Part shown: in pieces, positions 22,999 to 34,328 of the stretch
Numbering within the stretch: the first letter of the stretch is position 1
Layout of the letters: every line of letters starts with the position of its first letter
Source: Chrysopilus asiliformis
Lineage: Eukaryota; Arthropoda; Insecta; Diptera; Rhagionidae
Length of the DNA stretch: 64,000 nucleotides
NCBI GenBank assembly: GCA_964034945.1
Contig: OZ035961.1
Span: forward strand, 66,066,031-66,130,030
Reading direction: 5' to 3'
Position numbers and translations under genes: made by a program
The notes under the pieces: generated by a model
Told to the model about the DNA's origin: nothing
The model's input: the letters and a program-made list of their open reading frames with translations, nothing else
The model's database searches: none

Positions 22999-24034
22999 CA
23001 GGGTTCCCACCCCAAAAGTGAAAAGCGGAGTGTTACTGATCGAAAAATAGTAGTGTCACAGGGATTTCAGTAGTGCCAACTTTTTAACAGTCATTTAGAG
23101 TTTTATTGAGACAACACATTTTGTGTCTAATGTTTTATTGCATATCATATCAGTACATTTTTATACCCGTATGGTGAAACCAAAGGGTATATTAGATTTG
23201 ACTTACCGTTTGTAACGCCAACATCCCGTTATCACACACAAAAATTAATTACACCAGTGTGTTTAGAATGATAAAAAAATTGAATTTTGCATGTCCGTCC
23301 GTCCGTTTGTGGCGCGGATTGCGGGCGTACAGATTGAGCTAGAAACTTGAAATCCGTTTTGCGCAGATCCGTTTTTTGTAAAATGGGAGGCTAAGTTCGT
23401 TAATGGGCAAAAATGGACTATTAGGGGGGGGGGGGGGGGGGGGGGTGGGGGGTACCCCACCCACCATACGAACGAAAACGTTTTTTGTGAATATCTCAAA
23501 AAGTGCAAGAACAAAAGTTATTTAGGATATGATTCTACATAAAACTCCCATACATCAAAATCCGATTGGAATAAATTTAAAAAAAAAATCTTATTGAAAA
23601 GTTTGACTTCAAAGTGGAATTTTGATACAACTGTTCGCCGTTCACTTAAACTTCGAACAATGCCATATCACCATACGGGTTTTCAATAATTGCCAGATTG
23701 GCAATTATAGCTTTTGTTATGTTTGTTAACTAAGTATTATATGTCCCTTTTGTTCAAGAATTGAGTGCGTTTAGTCAGTCACTTTTTCATAGGGAATGCC
23801 TAAAGTACTTAAATATTTTAGATAAAGAGTCTGAATGATTACATATTACATATTTTTTAATTTTCTCCAGATAAATGAAATTTTCAAATCTAGAAATTAA
23901 CTTTCTTTGTAGCACGTTTTTTATATGGCGAAAAAGGTAGTGTTTTGGGTTTTTCAGTAGTGTAAGTAGTGTTAGGTCAAATTATGTCGAAATGGTAGTG
24001 TAAAACTACGATAGTAGTGTAAACGGGATCCCTG
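22999..24034. mobile_element. Non-autonomous hAT inserted into duplication copy 1
   Basis: Ends CAGGGTTCCC and, mirrored, CAGGGATCCC. The 8-base target duplication GTTGCCAT stands at 22991-22998 and 24035-24042, and the uninterrupted site GTTGCCAT is present once in copy 2 (about 30788-30795). This proves both the ends and the target. The element holds no transposase and carries a nested repeat at 23161-23724. Confidence 0.88.
23161..23724 (+). repeat. Dispersed repeat (CCGTATGGTG family) nested in the hAT
   Basis: From TTATACCCGTATGGTGAAACC to AGCTTTTGTTATGTTT. Same content, reversed, at 56188-56730. Diagnostic phrases: ACCGTTTGTAACG, CGTCCGTCCGTTTG, GAAATCCGTTTTGCGCAGATCCG and ATTGCCAGATTGGCAAT. 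It includes a run of 22 G at 23424-23445 plus six more G. Similar phrase order is common in dipteran repeats. No protein is encoded. Confidence 0.7.
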
Positions 24035-24341
24035 GTTGCCATCTTAGACCCAATGATTTTTCAATACAGTTTGCATTTTTCGGAGTTTGTAAGGCTTTAG
24101 GTTGAGCTCATTTTTTGTTATTAGTCGCACCGATTCTCTGGCAATGCCAGTTTCACGTGAAATTTTTCTCATAAATGATATAGTAAATGATATTGATGAA
24201 TGTGGGAGCAACTTCGCAGTCAAGGTGAAACTTTTGAATTCTTAACAGATCCGAAGGAAATAGAAATCGTTTTAAAGACCTTCTACTATTCCCCATTAGG
24301 AGGTCAACAAGGAGTCTACCTATATTAATTCACCTGCATAA

Positions 24342-24846
24342 AGGAGGCTCTCCATTACCATGACTTTTCCCAACTGCAAAAAAATAGAGATACGTGAAGA
24401 TACCTTGGCGAGAAAGGGAGATAAGAATCAACTGCAAAAATTTGTCGGCAACTGCAAAAATAATTTCCCCTCTTTTTCTATGGCGATTTTATGGTTGCAG
24501 TTGACGGACTTGAACTTTTTTATAGCGATTTCTACTACAATCACACATTGTCCCTGTAAGTAAATAGTGAGCACAGACACATACAAAGTGCTATTATAGC
24601 GTAGCTGTCATTTTTCATGTAGTTTTCAAACACACATGCAGCTGTATAGCTTTATTTCTATGCTAATTTGAACCTTATATTCATAGCATAAGGTTTGATA
24701 TGATTGCTATAAAATTGTTAAACTGGAAGGGAAAGCGTTTATACTTGTATTCAGTCATTCCTATTTAGATCTATATAAGTTTATCTTGCTCTAGTTTTCT
24801 GCATTTTTTTGGCAGTTACAGAAGTCATGGCAATGGAGATCCTCCT
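24342..24846. mobile_element. MITE with TAA TSD (copy 1)
   Basis: AGGAGGCTCTCCATTACCAT and the bases after it are mirrored at the right end (ATGGCAATGGAGATCCTCCT). TAA lies at 24339-24341 and 24847-24849. The second copy is at 31093-31603. The open frame 24360-24563 and its twin 31111-31320 fall inside and have no domain. Confidence 0.65.
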
Positions 24847-25259
24847 TAATAATACAGAAATCATACAAAAAAAAGTTTTAATATACTTTATCTTAGAAAA
24901 AATTAATTAAAGAAATCCAATAAATAAAATCTAATTAAAAAAAACTATTATATAAAAAAAACAACAATAATTATTTACAATACAGATAAAAAACAAATAA
25001 TTCATAGACCGTATTATAATAGAAAAAAAATGAAATAAAATCCAAGCCATGCTGAATTCGGGCGAGCAATTGGGCAAATTACATCTTGTTAAAAAGAAAA
25101 TAATTGGAGACCGTTTGGGACGACCAAATTCCAATTCATGAATCTGATATAGCAAAAAGTGCAATAATAACTCCCTTTACTTTCTTCGAATTTCCTTGTT
25201 TGGTTTACGAAATGTTACACAATCATTTCAAATGTTCATGCACAAAGTCCTTAAAGATT

Positions 25260-25900
25260 TAATTTTTTGTTAATTTAGATGATGTCCTAATTGCATCAAT
25301 AGATTTAAAGCTGAATAATATGAGATAAATGTTTCATTAATTTGTTCAATATAGCTTAATTATTAAGATTGGCAAATGTGTTTTTGGTCAATTCGAATTT
25401 CAATTTCTTGGACATTCGATCATTGAACAGGGTTTTGCAAGTCGAAACAATTTTAAATTACAAACAACTTTAGAGAGTTTGCGATTTAGGCAGGTTTTTA
25501 GGTATGCTAAATGTTTATCGTCGTTATCTTTCGAATGCTGCTCGAATTCAAGCTGATCTTCATGATTTCCAGAAGAATACGATAAAACGGTAATCATTTG
25601 GGATTCAGAAAGTTTAGAAGCTTTTAACACTAGTAAAAAGTCTTCAGCTGAAGCAATCATGTTGGCTTTTCCTGTGGTTTCTGCAGAACTATGTCTAATG
25701 GTAAATGCTTCAGATTCTGTTGTAGGCGTCGTTTTTATCAAAAAAATGTTTTTCGCTTCATTATGCCGACAAACGGGATATTAGAGTACCAGCTTCACGC
25801 TATGACCCAAGGGAAAATTACGCTGTTGTGAACCATCACCGGTTCCTTCTCATAAATAAAATCAAGACAGAAGAATACTCCTGTGAATCAATCAAGACAG
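25260..25900 (+). pseudogene. Decayed Ty3/gypsy pol fragment (RT to RNase H), copy 1
   Basis: In broken plus-strand frames one reads NLDDVLIAS (reverse transcriptase YxDD box with Tyr changed), then KCVFGQFEFQFLGHSI (RT thumb start), and NASDSVVGVVF (start of the RNase H domain, normally DAS). Several stops interrupt it. The minus-strand open frame 25400-25741 is only its shadow. The equivalent region of copy 2 is 32017-32655. Confidence 0.65.
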
Positions 25901-25911
25901 AAGAACAGTAA

Positions 25912-26230
25912 ATAACCGGAATAGAGCTCTGGATGTCTGCATAAGAGGACTAAATGAAGATCTTCCGAGGATGAAAATGGTACAAAACTGCAGACCTTAC
26001 CAGAGTACTACGCGTCATGCTTAGAGTTTTAAAAATCGGACTTTAGACACAGTCCAATACATCAGACAGGTTTCACCAATACCGTATCTGCGCCCACAAA
26101 CCACATATTTACTGCTGGTCTCAGCTCTAGCAACTATAAAAAAACCAAGCTAACAGAAAACTACCATTCCAATTTATCCAACTGTATCAGAGCATATAGT
26201 ATACAGCGCGATCCACGATGTGATAACTAG
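25912..26230 (+). pseudogene. Ty3/gypsy gag fragment, copy 1
   Basis: The frame reads ALDVCIRGLNEDLP, a capsid motif typical of Ty3/gypsy gag, and continues up to the insertion point of a CCGG-type hAT MITE. It lies downstream of the pol piece, so the order is not that of an intact retroelement and the two pieces are probably separate remnants. Copy 2 equivalent is about 32670-32984. Confidence 0.5.
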
Positions 26231-26518
26231 GAATGTCAAATTTTTGAAAAAAAAAACCGGTTTTCGGTTAAACCGGTTTTTAAAAATTCGGTTTAAACCG
26301 GGCCGGTTTAACCGGGTCCAAAAAACCGGTTATTAAAAACACCGAAAAACCATTTTGTTCAAATTTGGTAGGTTAAACGCAACAAATACTGTATAATACG
26401 TTAAGTGCCATATAATCCATTAAGAGACCATAAATGGCACAATATAATATTGTATTTGGTGTGCCTAAAAAGAAGTGTTTCTAACAAATCAGTTGCTCGA
26501 AAATTGGTTTAAAATAAT
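26228..26518. mobile_element. Truncated hAT-like MITE rich in AACCGG, copy 1
   Basis: Begins TAGGAATGTCAAA and contains many AACCGGTTT/GGTTTAAACC motifs. The right half is missing; at 26519-26521 three filler bases join it to sequence that in copy 2 lies 346 bases further on. The full version is at 32985-33419. Confidence 0.7.
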
Positions 26519-26929
26519 AGCGTAGCGAGGAACCGGAAAACCTTGGTGAGAGTAAACCATTTCTACACTAATGACGTTTCTTCTAAGGTGCGCAGGTTAT
26601 CACTGCATATCCTAAGCTGTGCTTCGGCATTAAAGGGTCTTCCCCAAAGCTCTGCCTGAAACTTAAAAAAAACCCGTACTGAGATCAAATATTAAATAAT
26701 CAGCTTGCAAATACCCGTCGATGCTCGGTTAAAATTTTTAATATGAAAAAAATCGTTTTTTTAAGTGTTTTGATGTATAGAAAATTATGCAAGAATTATA
26801 TTTATAAATTTTTCGATTTGGCGCAAATATTTTTTCCGTCTGCATAGGGCGAATTCCCCTAGCGCCGCACACTTAATTTGTTTTGCATTTATTTTGTAAC
26901 ATATCTTGAAAACATATACAATAGTTTCG

Positions 26930-27175
26930 GAGATAGCTGAAGAGGGTGTTCGCAGCAGGTAGGAGTGATTTAAGTGTTCGAAAATTTTCCTTGACAGTCG
27001 ATCTGTCCAACACTAAAACCCGTATTAAAATCCATTCAGTAGTTGAGCGTATAGCAAGAGAGGGGATTCACAGCATCCGGGAGAGTGGTTTGAGTGTGCG
27101 AAAAGTTCTCTTTATGATCGACCTGACCAACACTGAAAACCCTTCAGTGGTTTAGAAGATAACAGAGGAGAGGGT
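26930..27175 (+). repeat. Diverged tandem pair of about 120-base units
   Basis: Two units share the order GTTCGCAGCAGG/ATTCACAGCATCC.., GTGTTCGAAAA/GTGTGCGAAAA.., GTCGATCTGTCC/ATCGACCTGACC, CAACACT.AAACCC. The open frame 26946-27155 reads through both, giving the repeated peptide LSVRKxxxxxDLxNT. Repeated at 34031-34276 in copy 2. Origin unknown. Confidence 0.55.
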
Positions 27176-27227
27176 AAAAGGAGAGCCGATACCAGGACCA
27201 CACCTAACTATAAACCATGCTCATGTA

Positions 27228-28174
27228 GGGGAACCCGGGGCTAGAATTAACAGGGGTAAGTATTAACAAGCCTATTCCCGCCGAAATATACGAGCCAGAA
27301 TCTCGAAATTTGGTTTTTGTCCATCACTCGATAAGGTCGATCATATCATGACTCATCAGTCATAAACAGTTCATTGCCAGTGAATGTTTAGCACAAAGAC
27401 CGAAATTTAGCTGGTAAACGAACTTTTTATGGTTTGGAATATTTTAATTTCTGTCTTAGTTTTTTATATTATTGAATATAACTTTGCCGATAATGTAAGT
27501 TAATGAAGCTATAATTAATAATATCCTTTGGTTTTATTACAATCCTTAACTATATTTTTGTGTGTGGTTAATAATTCAAAAAAAGTAGTGTCGGGGCTAA
27601 AATTAACAAACCCATGGGGCAAGTATTAACAATATAATGTCATAGACATAGAGTAAGAATTCTCATACTATGTTTTTATAGATACAAATTATGTACAAAA
27701 AAGCTTCCCTGAGACCTTTTTTTTAGATAATAATAACTGTTTTTGTTTTTTAAAACGACTTAATTTTTTTGTCAATTTATGTTCCTTGAAAAGGATATTT
27801 ATTTGGTTCATTTTATTGGTTTTTGTGATAATTAATATATTTGAATTTAAAAGGATATATATTTTGTTTATTTTATAATTTTTGTGAAAAAAAAATCTTT
27901 TCTTTTAATTATTTCCATGTTAAAACCTGTGTTAATACTTACCCCATCGTTGTTAAAACTAGCCCCGTGACCGGGGTTAGTTTTAACAGATGACATTTTT
28001 TCATAAAAATGATTTTTTTCATATAAGTGACTACCTGGTTGAAACTTTTTTTATTTCTTATGATACCTGAAGACCTACAGTACGGCTAGATATAAACACA
28101 ATATCAAAAATATTACTTGTTAAAAAAATATGATCCAATTTCCAAATTTTGTTAATACATTCCCCGGCTTCCCC
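27228..28174. mobile_element. 947-base TA-flanked element, ends GGGGAACCCGGGG
   Basis: Left end GGGGAACCCGGGGCTAGAAT, right end mirrored as GGGGAAGCCGGGGAATGTAT, with TA on both sides. The end motif (GGGGCTARAATTAACA / GGGGYAAGTATTAACA) recurs inside in both directions, for example at about 27593, 27617, 27941 and 27975. No protein is encoded. The second copy is at 34329-35275, and the element at about 52228-53171 has the same design and length. Confidence 0.68.
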
Positions 28175-28223
28175 TACTATATAACTTGAGTTTATGGTTT
28201 ACCCACAAACACGTATCTTTTAT

Positions 28224-28442
28224 CCTATTAGAATTTCTCGGCTTATACGGTCTGCAAAAACAAAAATAATACAACAAAATTATTATATTATTTTTGCGGA
28301 TGTTTTCACATCCAAATTTTCCCCCCAACAGGTCGGGCATGTCTGCCCTGAAAACCTATCAGGAGCCTGTTTCTGGTATTCAATGCTAAAAGGTCGAGTA
28401 TAAACCATGAATCAGAAATGGTTCAATGGTTAAAACACTAAA
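28224..28442. mobile_element. Short retroposon-like insertion with 13-base TSD (copy 1)
   Basis: Bounded by the direct repeat ACGTATCTTTTAT at 28211-28223 and 28443-28455. The body is shared, reversed, with the insertion at 37628-37834, which has its own, different 13-base duplication. No terminal inverted repeats. This pattern fits a SINE-like element copied by target-primed reverse transcription. The twin in copy 2 is 35325-35543. Confidence 0.6.
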
Positions 28443-28813
28443 ACGTATCTTTTATATATATCGACATAGCTGTATCCGCGACTTCGTCCACATTGATAAT
28501 AAAAATGGATTAAATTCTTGAGGTCGAAAGTTTCCTTCACATACGGTTGACTTTTCTTTTTGGCATAATTGGAAATCAATTAAGGTATAAAATAAAATTA
28601 AAAAACTTACACAGAATCAATTTCAGTACTGCAAACCAATGCGCCGCTTACTTTTAGGATAAGCTACATTCAGCAAAAGTGAGGAAAGCCAGAAATACAA
28701 ATTTTAGAAAATGAAACACAATGATGCAGAATGGCAAATGCGATGAACAGAGAAGAACGTATCGTTTTGCACTTTTTCCCCTTTGTGTACTTTTTGCTAA
28801 ATGTAGTTAATAT

Positions 28814-29089
28814 TTAAGAGGAAAAAAGCTCACTTTTTTCATGATTCTTCTCTTCATATCGAATGTCAAGTATCATATGTTGATGCGTTGTAAATTGGAT
28901 CTGCTTTTCAATATCCTTGCCTTGCCTCAGGGCTTTAATGTGAATCAATGTGCTTTTCAATTTTCCCGCTTCAATCTGAAGTAATACACCATTTGGATGA
29001 TCATATTGATCGATTTGATTACATTCGATTACAACCAAAATCATCATTTCTCGGCTTCCATTTGTTACAGAATAATGTTTTAAAAACAT
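28814..29089 (-). other. 91-codon open frame of unknown nature, present in both duplication copies
   Basis: An ATG-started frame with no recognisable domain, identical in copy 2 (35915-36190). Conservation only reflects the recent duplication, so it is not evidence of function. Confidence 0.2.
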
Positions 29090-29934
29090 AAACCATCCTC
29101 AGGGAATGCTGATTGAAAATGTCAAAACCGCATGAAAATTGGTTCAGTGGTTCTCAAAATCCTGCATTACTATTTTTTATTTAATTTTGTTTTATATTAT
29201 TTGTAGATATTTTTGTCCCAATTTTTTTTTGATAATTTATCAATGGTGCCCTAACCACCCCGCACCACACCATATCAAATAACGCAACTGCGCGAGAAAT
29301 GTGGTTATGTTCTTCTAAATATGGTTATGTTTTTCTAAACTCATCACACAATATCTACCAAATTTGGAGTCTAAAGCAATTATCAAACCTGCTTGTGATC
29401 TCCTTTTCGACGTATCTTAGCGATCCACACTCGAAACGAAAGACCTGCAGTGACGCTACATTATATCTGCTTGACAAAATAAATAAGAAAAAAATCAAGT
29501 TTGTTTGAAATATTTGTCATACTATAAAAAAAATATTAAATGTTCATTCTTATTTATGACTTCAATAATTAAAGCTAAAATACATATGATATTTTTCAAT
29601 ATTTAAGGCTTGTTGCCTTGCAACAAAATATTGAAAAATATCATTTTTTTTATTATTAAATGTAATCTTTTTACCATGACCCGAGTGTTCTCGAATTTCC
29701 AGCGAACCAAAGCAAAGTGAAAACACAGAAAGTCCATAATAGTAATCGTTCCACCACACACACAGTTCAGAATAAGCAACCCCTCACAACAACAAATTAG
29801 GATTCTCCAGAAAATGGCGCACCGATGTTACTTACAGCGTGGCAGCAGGCAGCGTTCCGAACGAAAAATATGTTCGAGTTTTGTTTTGATTTCATTTCTT
29901 TGTATGATTGCATTGTTTGGCTAACGTGATCTGT

Positions 29935-30063
29935 GGGGTCCATTATGGATAACGATCGTAATCGCAACGATCGAGATTCACCTGTTGTTGTTGGTATAAA
30001 ACACTAACAACAACACACAATTTCTGATCGTTACGATTACGATCGTTATCCATAATGGACCCC
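29935..30063. mobile_element. 129-base near-perfect hairpin element (copy 1)
   Basis: GGGGTCCATTATGGATAACG and on to GATC (38 bases) is mirrored at the right end with one mismatch, and the interior continues the pairing (TGTTGTTGTTG with CAACAACAACA). Practically the whole element can fold on itself. The twin is at 37036-37164. No protein is encoded. Confidence 0.75.
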
Positions 30064-31092
30064 TATATTTTGCCAAACGCAATCAAGCAAATAGCAAAGC
30101 AACACGGAAAAATCGTTCATCGCTCATCTGCTCTCTGATTGGACAGTTCTGCTGTTGGTTCATGCCTATGAGTAGAATTTAATGATATTTATGATGGCTT
30201 GTGAATGCTCAATCGAAAAACTGTTGGACAAACCATTTTCTCAATTAAATATTCAGGAAAAATTAGAAATTATCAACTCCCATAGGCTTACATAAAATTT
30301 TATCGAAATAAATATATTTTAGCAGACATTTTCAGCCTTCCAATTCGAATCCAAACTCCGGCTATGCGGTTAGTCTGCTATTAATAAACTTTTGTTTATA
30401 TTTTTTTATCTTTCCATAAAAAGATGAAAACAGAAAATAGCTAATTTCACTCCGCAAAAGGTGATAGAAAATAAAAAAAAAACAACTACAAGCTCAACAA
30501 AAAAAAAAAAAGAAAATTTGGGAGGAAATGGAAAATGAATTTAATTACACATGTTAACTCAGTTAAAAAATCTTTTGAGCACATTAAGCACGAAGCAAAA
30601 AAAGAAAAATCAGTTGATCGTATAAGTGACAAAGAAATGAAGGATTCGACATTTTTTATGCCCCCAGGCTAAGTTTTGAACCAGTTGGGGTTTCACATTC
30701 GTTGTACTTGCCTTGGAAAGGTAATTTTCTCTAGCTTCATGGACATGAGCTCTTTTTTTGGCGGCGAACTGCAGGGGGATGGTCAGTTGCCATCTTAGAC
30801 CCAATGATTTTTCAATACAGTTTGCATTTTTCGGAGTTTGTAAGGCTTTAGGTTGAGCTCATTTTTTGTTATTAGCCGCACCGATTCTCTGGCAATCTCA
30901 GTTTCACGTGAAATTTTTCTCATAAATGACATAGTAAATGATATTGATGAATGTGGGAGCAAATTCGCAGTCAAGGTCAAACTTTTGAATTCTTAACAGA
31001 TCCGAAGGAAATAGAAATCGTTTTAAAGACCTTCTACTATTCCCCATTAGGAGGTCAACAAGGAGTCTACCTATATTAATTCACCTGCATCA

Positions 31093-31603
31093 AGGAGGCT
31101 CTCCGTTACCATGACTTTTCCCAACTGCAAAAAAATAGAGACACATTTATGTGAAGATACCTTGGCGAGAAAGGGAGATAAGAATCAACTGCAAAAATTT
31201 GTCGGCAACTGCAAAAATAATTTCCCCTCTTTTTTTATGGCGATTTTATGGTTGCAGTTGACGGACTTGAACTTTTTTATAGCGATTTCTACTACAATCA
31301 CACATTGTCCCTGTAAGTAAATAGTGAGCACAGACACATACAAAGTGCTATTATAGCGTAGCTGTCATTTTTCATGTAGTTCAAACACACACATGCAGCT
31401 GTATAGCTTTATTTCTATGCTAATTTGAACCTTATATTCATAGCATAAGGTTTGATATGATTGCTATAAAATTGTTAAACTGGAAGGGAAAGCGTTTATA
31501 CTTGTATTCAGTCATTCCTATTTAGATCTATATAAGTTTATCTTGCTCTAGTTTTCTGCATTTTTTTGGCAGTTACAGAAGTCATGGCAATGGAGATCCT
31601 CCT
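31093..31603. mobile_element. MITE, copy 2 of 24342-24846
   Basis: Same ends as copy 1, with one base changed in the left TAA (now TCA) and a small indel at about 31142. Confidence 0.6.
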
Positions 31604-32016
31604 TAATAATACAGAAATCATACAAAAAAAAGTTTTAATATACTTTATCTTAGAAAAAATTAATTAAAGAAATCCAATAAATAAAATCTAATTAAAAAAA
31701 ACTATTATATAAAAAAAACAACAATAATTATTTACAATACAGATAAAAAACAAATAATTCATAGACCGTATTATAATAGAAAAAAAATGAAATAAAATCC
31801 AAGCCATGCTGAATTCGGGCGAGCAATTGGGCAAATTACATCTTGTTAAAAAGAAAAAAATTGGAGACCGTTTGGGACGACCAAATTCCAATTCATGAAT
31901 CTGATATAGCAAAAAGTGCAATAATAACTCCCTTTAGTTTCTTCGAATTTCCTTGTTTGGTTTACGAAATGTTACACAATCATTTCAAATGTTCATGCAC
32001 AAAGTCCTTAAAGATT

Positions 32017-32655
32017 TAATTTTTTGTTAATTTAGATGATGTCCTAATTGCATCAATAGATTTAAAGCTGAATAATATGAGATAAATGTTTCATTAATTT
32101 GTTCAATATAGCTTAATTATTAAGATTGGCAAATGTGTTTTTGGTCAATTCGAATTTCAATTTCTTGGACATTCGATCATTGAACAGGGTTTTGCAAGTC
32201 GAAACAATTTTAAATTACAAACAACTTTAGAGAGTTTGCGATTTACGCAGGTTTTTAGGTATGCTAAATGTTTATCGTCGTTATCTTTCGAATGCTGCTC
32301 GAATTCAAGCTGATCTTCATAATTTCCAGAAGAATACGATAAAACGGTAATCATTTGGGATTCAGAAAGTTTAGAAGCTTTTAACACTAGTAAAAAGTCT
32401 TCAGCTGAAGCAATCATGTTGGCTTTTCCTGTGGTTTCTGCAGAACTATGTCTAATGGTAAATGCTTCAGATTCTGTTGTAGGCGTCGTTATTATCAAAA
32501 AAATGTTTTTCGCTTCATTATGCCGACAAACGGGATATTAGAGTACCAGCTTCACGCTATGACCCAAGGGAAAATTACGCTGTTGTGAACCATCACCGGT
32601 TCCTTCTCATAAATAAAATCAAGACAGAAGAATACTCCTGTGAATCAATCAAGAC
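32017..32655 (+). pseudogene. Decayed Ty3/gypsy pol fragment, copy 2
   Basis: Same broken RT and RNase H motifs as 25260-25900, with isolated base differences. Not functional. Confidence 0.6.
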
Positions 32656-32669
32656 AGAAGAACAGTAAA

Positions 32670-32984
32670 TAACCGGAATAGAGCTCTGGATGTCTGCATA
32701 AGAGGACTAAATGAAGATCTTCCGAGGATGAAAATGGTACAAAACTGCACACCTTACCAGAGTACTACGCGTCATGCTTAGAGTTTTAAAAATCGGACTT
32801 TAGACACAGTCCAATACATCAGACAGGTTTCACCAATACCGTATCTGCGCCCACAAACCACATATTTACTGCTGGTCTCAGCTCTAGCAACTATAAAAAA
32901 ACCAAGCTAACAGAAAACTACCATTCCAATTTATCCAACTGTATCAGAGCATATAGTATACAGCGCGATCCACGATGTGATAAC
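32670..32984 (+). pseudogene. Ty3/gypsy gag fragment, 5' piece, copy 2
   Basis: Carries the ALDVCIRGLNEDLP capsid motif, and is separated from the next gag piece (33428 onwards) by the 435-base hAT MITE. Confidence 0.5.
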
Positions 32985-33419
32985 TAGGAATGTAAAATTT
33001 TTGAAAAAAAAACCGGTTTTCGGTTAAACCGGTTTTTAAGAATTCGGTTTAAACCGGGCCGGTTTAACCGGGTCCAAAAAACCGGTTATTAAAAACACCG
33101 AAAAACCGTTTTGTTCAAATTGGGTAGGTTAGACGCAACAAATACTGTATAATACGTGAAGTGCCATATAATTCATTAAGAGACCATAAATGGCACAATA
33201 TAATATTGTATTTGGTGTGCCTAAAAAGAAGTGTTTCTAACAAATCAGTTGCTCGAAAATTGGTTTAAAATAATTTTTCCGTACAAAAAAATGATCGGTT
33301 TTTTGAACGGTTTTTGGCTTTAAAAAAAAACACCGGGTATAACCGTGCAAAAAAGCACCGAAAAAACCGGTTACCCGAAGCAAAAACACCGGGTAACCGG
33401 TTCTTTTTTGACATCCCTA
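32985..33419. mobile_element. Complete AACCGG-rich hAT MITE inserted in a gag fragment
   Basis: Ends TAGGAATGTAAAA and, mirrored, TAGGGATGTCAAAA. Flanked by GTGATAAC (32977-32984) and ATGATAAC (33420-33427), an 8-base hAT-type duplication with one mismatch. The interior is dominated by AACCGG and CCGGTT motifs. Confidence 0.72.
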
Positions 33420-33427
33420 ATGATAAC

Positions 33428-33670
33428 CCGCCACCTAAACCAACGTTCCCCAAACCACCAGTCACGATGGACGTGGATAAGTCGATCCAAACGCGACAAG
33501 TCGACTATATGAACAGGGAACAACATACTGAACTAAATAAACGACTCATCAATGACTCATCCCAATATTCGAGAAAAAGTCAAAGAATGTACAATCTCGA
33601 GGCGCGGCCGGAGGACTACTGTAGCGAGGAACCGGAAAACCTTGGTGAGAGTAAACCATTTCTACACTAA
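33428..33670 (+). pseudogene. Ty3/gypsy gag fragment, 3' piece, copy 2
   Basis: The frame reads PPPKPTFPKPPVTMDVD and RQVDYMNR, the proline-rich linker and box that follow the zinc knuckle in many insect Ty3/gypsy gag proteins, then an acidic tail (PEDYCSEEPENL). Copy 1 has lost most of it by deletion. Not functional. Confidence 0.6.
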
Positions 33671-34328
33671 TGACGTTTCTTCTAAGGTGCGCAGGTATTC
33701 ACTGCATATCCTAAGCTGTGCTTCGGCATTAAAGGGTCTTCCCCAAAGCTCTGCCTGAAACTTAAAAAAAAAACCCGTACTGAGATCAAATATTAAATAA
33801 TCAGCTTGCAAATACCCGTCGATGCTCGGTTAAAATTTTTAATATGAAAAAAATCGTTTTTTTAAGTGTTTTGATGTATAGAAAATTATGCAAGAATTAT
33901 ATTTATAAATTTTTCGATTTGGCGCAAATATTTTTTCCGTCTGCATAGGGCGAATTCCCCTAGCGCCGCACACTTAATTTGTTTTGCATTTATTTTGTAA
34001 CATATCTTGAAAACATATACAATAGTTTCGGAGATAGCTGAAGAGGGTGTTCGCAGCAGGTAGGAGTGATTTAAGTGTTCGAAAATTTTCCTTGACAGTC
34101 GATCTGTCCAACACTAAAACCCGTATTAAAATCCATTCAGTAGTTGAGCGTATAGCAAGAGAGGGGATTCACAGCATCCGGGAGAGTGGTTTGAGTGTGC
34201 GAAAAGTTCTCTTTATGATCGACCTGACCAACACTGAAAACCCTTCAGTGGTTTAGAAGATAACAGAGGAGAGGGTAAAAGGAGAGCCGATACCAGGACC
34301 ACACCTAACTATAAACCATGCTCATGTA

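Larger units (their letters stand above)
22606..30397. repeat. Tandem duplication, copy 1
   Basis: Nearly identical to 30400-37498. It starts with TTTTTTTATCTTTCCATAAA and ends with ATAAACTTTTGTTT. Copy 1 has a 1036-base hAT insertion (22999-24034) and lacks a 346-base segment that copy 2 keeps at 33275-33620. The unit itself is a patchwork of decayed elements: a TAA-flanked MITE, Ty3/gypsy pol and gag pieces, a hAT MITE, a TA-flanked element, a short retroposon and a hairpin MITE. No host gene is recognised in it. Confidence 0.9.

Noticed and set aside
22740..23021. 93-codon frame near the start of duplication copy 1
   Set aside because: It crosses the hAT insertion boundary at 22999 and is broken by a stop in copy 2.
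25400..25741. 113-codon minus-strand frame, conserved in copy 2
   Set aside because: It is the shadow of a decayed Ty3/gypsy RT-RNase H on the plus strand; conservation reflects recent duplication.
28814..29089. 91-codon frame as a host gene
   Set aside because: No domain; identical in both duplication copies only because they are recent. Kept as low-confidence other.
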